Assembly: GCA_003553005.1 (NCBI GenBank)
Contig: PUPG01000086.1
Location: 1-6,818, forward strand
DNA: 6,818 bases
Direction of reading: 5' to 3'
Source of the DNA: Bacteroidales bacterium
GTDB taxonomy: Bacteria; Bacteroidota; Bacteroidia; Bacteroidales; UBA7960
Each line of letters starts with the position of its first letter. The first letter of the stretch is position 1. Below the pieces are notes generated by a model that made no database searches, had not been told where the DNA came from, and was given only the letters and a program-made list of their open reading frames with translations. Position numbers and translations under genes: made by a program. Of the stretch, positions 6,163-6,818 are shown in pieces.

Positions 6163-6818
6163 ATGGCTTTCAGAAAAGAATCCAACGTCAAAAGCAACTT
6201 CTCCAACATCACCATCAGCCTGGCTTCTCCTGAGTCTATTCTGGAAAGGTCGCACGGGGAAGTGTTGAAACCGGAGACCATTAATTATCGTACATACAAG
6301 CCTGAACGGGATGGATTGTTTTGCGAGAGAATTTTTGGTCCGGTGAAAGACTGGGAATGCCATTGTGGCAAATATAAGCGCATTCGTTATAAAGGCATCG
6401 TTTGCGACCGTTGTGGTGTGGAGGTGACCGAAAAGAAGGTGCGTCGTGAGCGCATGGGGCATATCAAACTCGTGGTGCCAGTGGCCCACATCTGGTTTTT
6501 CCGCACCCTGCCGAACAAAATTGGCTACCTGCTGGGTTTGCCATCCAAAAAGCTGGACCAGGTCATTTACTATGAGCGTTATGTGGTAATCAACCCTGGT
6601 GCCAAAGCGGATGAACTCAACTTTATGGACTTCCTGACAGAGGAAGAGTATTTCAATGCATTGGAATCCATTCCCATGGAAAACCAAATGCTGGAAGATG
6701 ATGATCCCAACAAGTTTGTCGCCAGGATGGGTGCTGATGCCCTCAAAGAATTGCTGACGAAGCTTGACCTGGATCAGCTTTCCTTCGACCTCAGGCATAA
6801 AGCAAATACTGAGACCTC
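6163..6818 (+). CDS. rpoC: DNA-directed RNA polymerase subunit beta', 3'-truncated by window edge
   Basis: β' carries the catalytic Mg-binding loop and the clamp of RNA polymerase. The frame is open from ATG 6163 to the window end, giving 218 complete codons plus two bases, so about the first sixth of the usual protein is visible. The N-terminus [20 protein letters not shown] leads into [20 protein letters not shown] and the clamp segment [20 protein letters not shown]. The N-terminal zinc-binding site is complete: C66, C68, C81 and C84 in a CxC-x12-CxxC arrangement, followed by [31 protein letters not shown] and the helical region after it also match the family. The catalytic NADFDGD motif lies beyond the edge. 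An in-frame TAA at 6154-6156 fixes ATG 6163 as the start. It is preceded by AACAATAT with no Shine-Dalgarno. It is very probably co-transcribed with rpoB. Confidence 0.98.
   Translation, partial: MAFRKESNVKSNFSNITISLASPESILERSHGEVLKPETINYRTYKPERDGLFCERIFGPVKDWECHCGKYKRIRYKGIVCDRCGVEVTEKKVRRERMGHIKLVVPVAHIWFFRTLPNKIGYLLGLPSKKLDQVIYYERYVVINPGAKADELNFMDFLTEEEYFNALESIPMENQMLEDDDPNKFVARMGADALKELLTKLDLDQLSFDLRHKANTET

Larger units (their letters stand above)
1..6818 (+). other. Ribosomal protein / RNA polymerase operon (L11-L1-L10-L12-β-β')
   Basis: Six collinear genes separated by 55, 35, 57, 129 and 57 bp form the gene order that is conserved across most bacteria, normally preceded by secE and nusG. 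I see no convincing terminator inside it. A search by eye for the Bacteroidota promoter -7 motif TAnnTTTG in the gaps gave only one-mismatch matches without a good -33 element. The likely main promoter is therefore upstream of the window. Internal control, if any, is most plausible in the rplL-rpoB gap. Confidence 0.85.

Noticed and set aside
6124..6798. Minus-strand frame of 224 codons opposite rpoC
   Set aside because: It overlaps the unmistakable β' N-terminus with its zinc site on the + strand and has no recognisable domain.

Overview
This window is a stretch of core housekeeping DNA: the L11–L1–L10–L12–β–β' ribosomal protein and RNA polymerase cluster (rplK'-rplA-rplJ-rplL-rpoB-rpoC'), all on the + strand. 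rplK lacks roughly its first dozen codons at the left edge, and rpoC is cut after 218 codons at the right edge. The four genes between them are complete and uninterrupted.

The proteins point to Bacteroidota. RpoB carries wording typical of that phylum, for example the lobe and fork stretches around the [14 protein letters not shown] segment and the [18 protein letters not shown] segment. No gene start has a Shine-Dalgarno sequence, and the gaps just upstream are A/T-rich, which is the known initiation style of that phylum. I cannot resolve the class with certainty. My impression from memory is Chitinophagia/Saprospiria/Sphingobacteriia-like rather than Bacteroides.

Layout: rplK 3' part (1-405), 55-bp gap, rplA (461-1156), 35-bp gap, rplJ (1192-1725), 57-bp gap, rplL (1783-2163), 129-bp gap with a long RNA hairpin, rpoB (2293-6105, TTG start), 57-bp gap, rpoC 5' part (6163-6818). 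No mobile elements, CRISPR arrays, tRNA or rRNA genes, or frameshifts were seen, and no stretch over 300 bp lacks a gene.

How the genes work together: L11, L10 and L12 build the GTPase-associated stalk region of the 50S subunit and L1 forms the opposite mobile stalk. β and β' are the two large catalytic subunits of RNA polymerase. Co-transcription ties ribosome and polymerase supply together. The rplL-rpoB gap is where bacteria usually lower transcript or translation level between ribosomal proteins (L12 is needed in multiple copies) and polymerase subunits. Here it holds a fully paired 25-bp hairpin with a 2-nt bulge, a downstream pyrimidine tract, and then a TTG start for rpoB.

I found no undescribed biological system. 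The points most worth a second look are the rplL-rpoB hairpin, the TTG start of rpoB, the absence of room for a classical L10 leader upstream of rplJ, and three short ORFs that end at or just before the starts of rplA, rplJ and rpoC.
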